A DNA stretch of 64,000 nucleotides from Chitinophaga hostae (lineage in GTDB: Bacteria > Bacteroidota > Bacteroidia > Chitinophagales > Chitinophagaceae), in the NCBI RefSeq assembly GCF_018224885.1, contig NZ_JAGTXB010000006.1, forward strand, positions 427,381 through 491,380, written 5' to 3'. The position numbers and the translations under genes were made by a program. The first letter of the stretch is position 1, and every line of letters begins with the position of its first letter. Under the pieces are notes generated by a model. That model made no database searches. It was given only the letters and a program-made list of their open reading frames with translations, and had not been told where the DNA came from. Positions 63,984-64,000 of this stretch are shown piece by piece.

Positions 63984-64000
63984 CGGTGATTTTCTTGCCC

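Overview
The window looks like the chromosome of a Chitinophaga-like member of the Bacteroidota (Chitinophagaceae). The evidence is the type IX secretion regulator PorX, the LpxC-FabZ fusion that is usual in this phylum, an ftsX/DUF3098/uppP block, TAnnTTTG-type -7 promoter boxes, and large families of 7TMR-DISM and hybrid histidine kinases. It is mostly core chromosome. I see no phage, plasmid, insertion sequence, rRNA operon or CRISPR array.

Layout. 0-7.5 kb: the start of an exported endonuclease/phosphatase-like gene (cut by the window edge), an M23 peptidase, a divergent Lgt-like membrane protein overlapping a tetraether-synthase-like radical SAM enzyme, a small membrane protein, an AraC regulator, and a PQQ dehydrogenase/cytochrome c lipoprotein followed by an exported TIM-barrel protein. 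7.5-21.7 kb: leuS, ftsX-DUF3098-uppP, alanine dehydrogenase, tsaE, a copper P-type ATPase, recQ, a Gfo/Idh/MocA oxidoreductase and a HerA-like ATPase. 21.8-25.9 kb: a small membrane protein/HTH pair, a GroES-like protein, an MBL hydrolase, an MFS transporter and an orphan ABC ATPase. 25.9-36 kb: the lipid A block lpxA-lpxC/fabZ-lpxD with an HD hydrolase, then divergent porX, a small conserved protein, an MBL hydrolase, a ComEA-like HhH protein and an acyl-CoA dehydrogenase. 36-43 kb: a possible small RNA, a dihaem cytochrome c, the tig-clpP-clpX protein quality block and a second DUF2975/HTH pair. 43.2-49.2 kb: tRNA-Leu(UAG), a ROK regulator, a VOC protein, a TPR protein and an S41 peptidase. 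49.3-62.8 kb: a signalling region with two opposing clusters. The plus-strand cluster is hybrid kinase-REC-CheR-CheB-REC/kinase. The minus-strand operon runs E1-like ThiF protein-GNAT acyltransferase-7TMR-DISM kinase-REC/kinase-REC. tRNA-Ala(GGC) sits between them. 63.2 kb: an exported Mn-type superoxide dismutase.

Two things stand out. First, at least eleven long intergenic hairpins are scattered through the window. Eight have arms built of degenerate 7-bp units (AAGCnnA-like), and in two of them one arm carries exactly one more 7-bp unit than the other. They lie at convergent, tandem and even divergent junctions, so they are not just ordinary terminators. Second, the E1-like/GNAT/sensor-kinase operon near 57-63 kb looks like a biosynthetic pair wired to its own phosphorelay. 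The Lgt-like/radical SAM pair at 1-3.2 kb is a third candidate, because the Lgt-like protein has lost residues known to matter for lipoprotein acylation.
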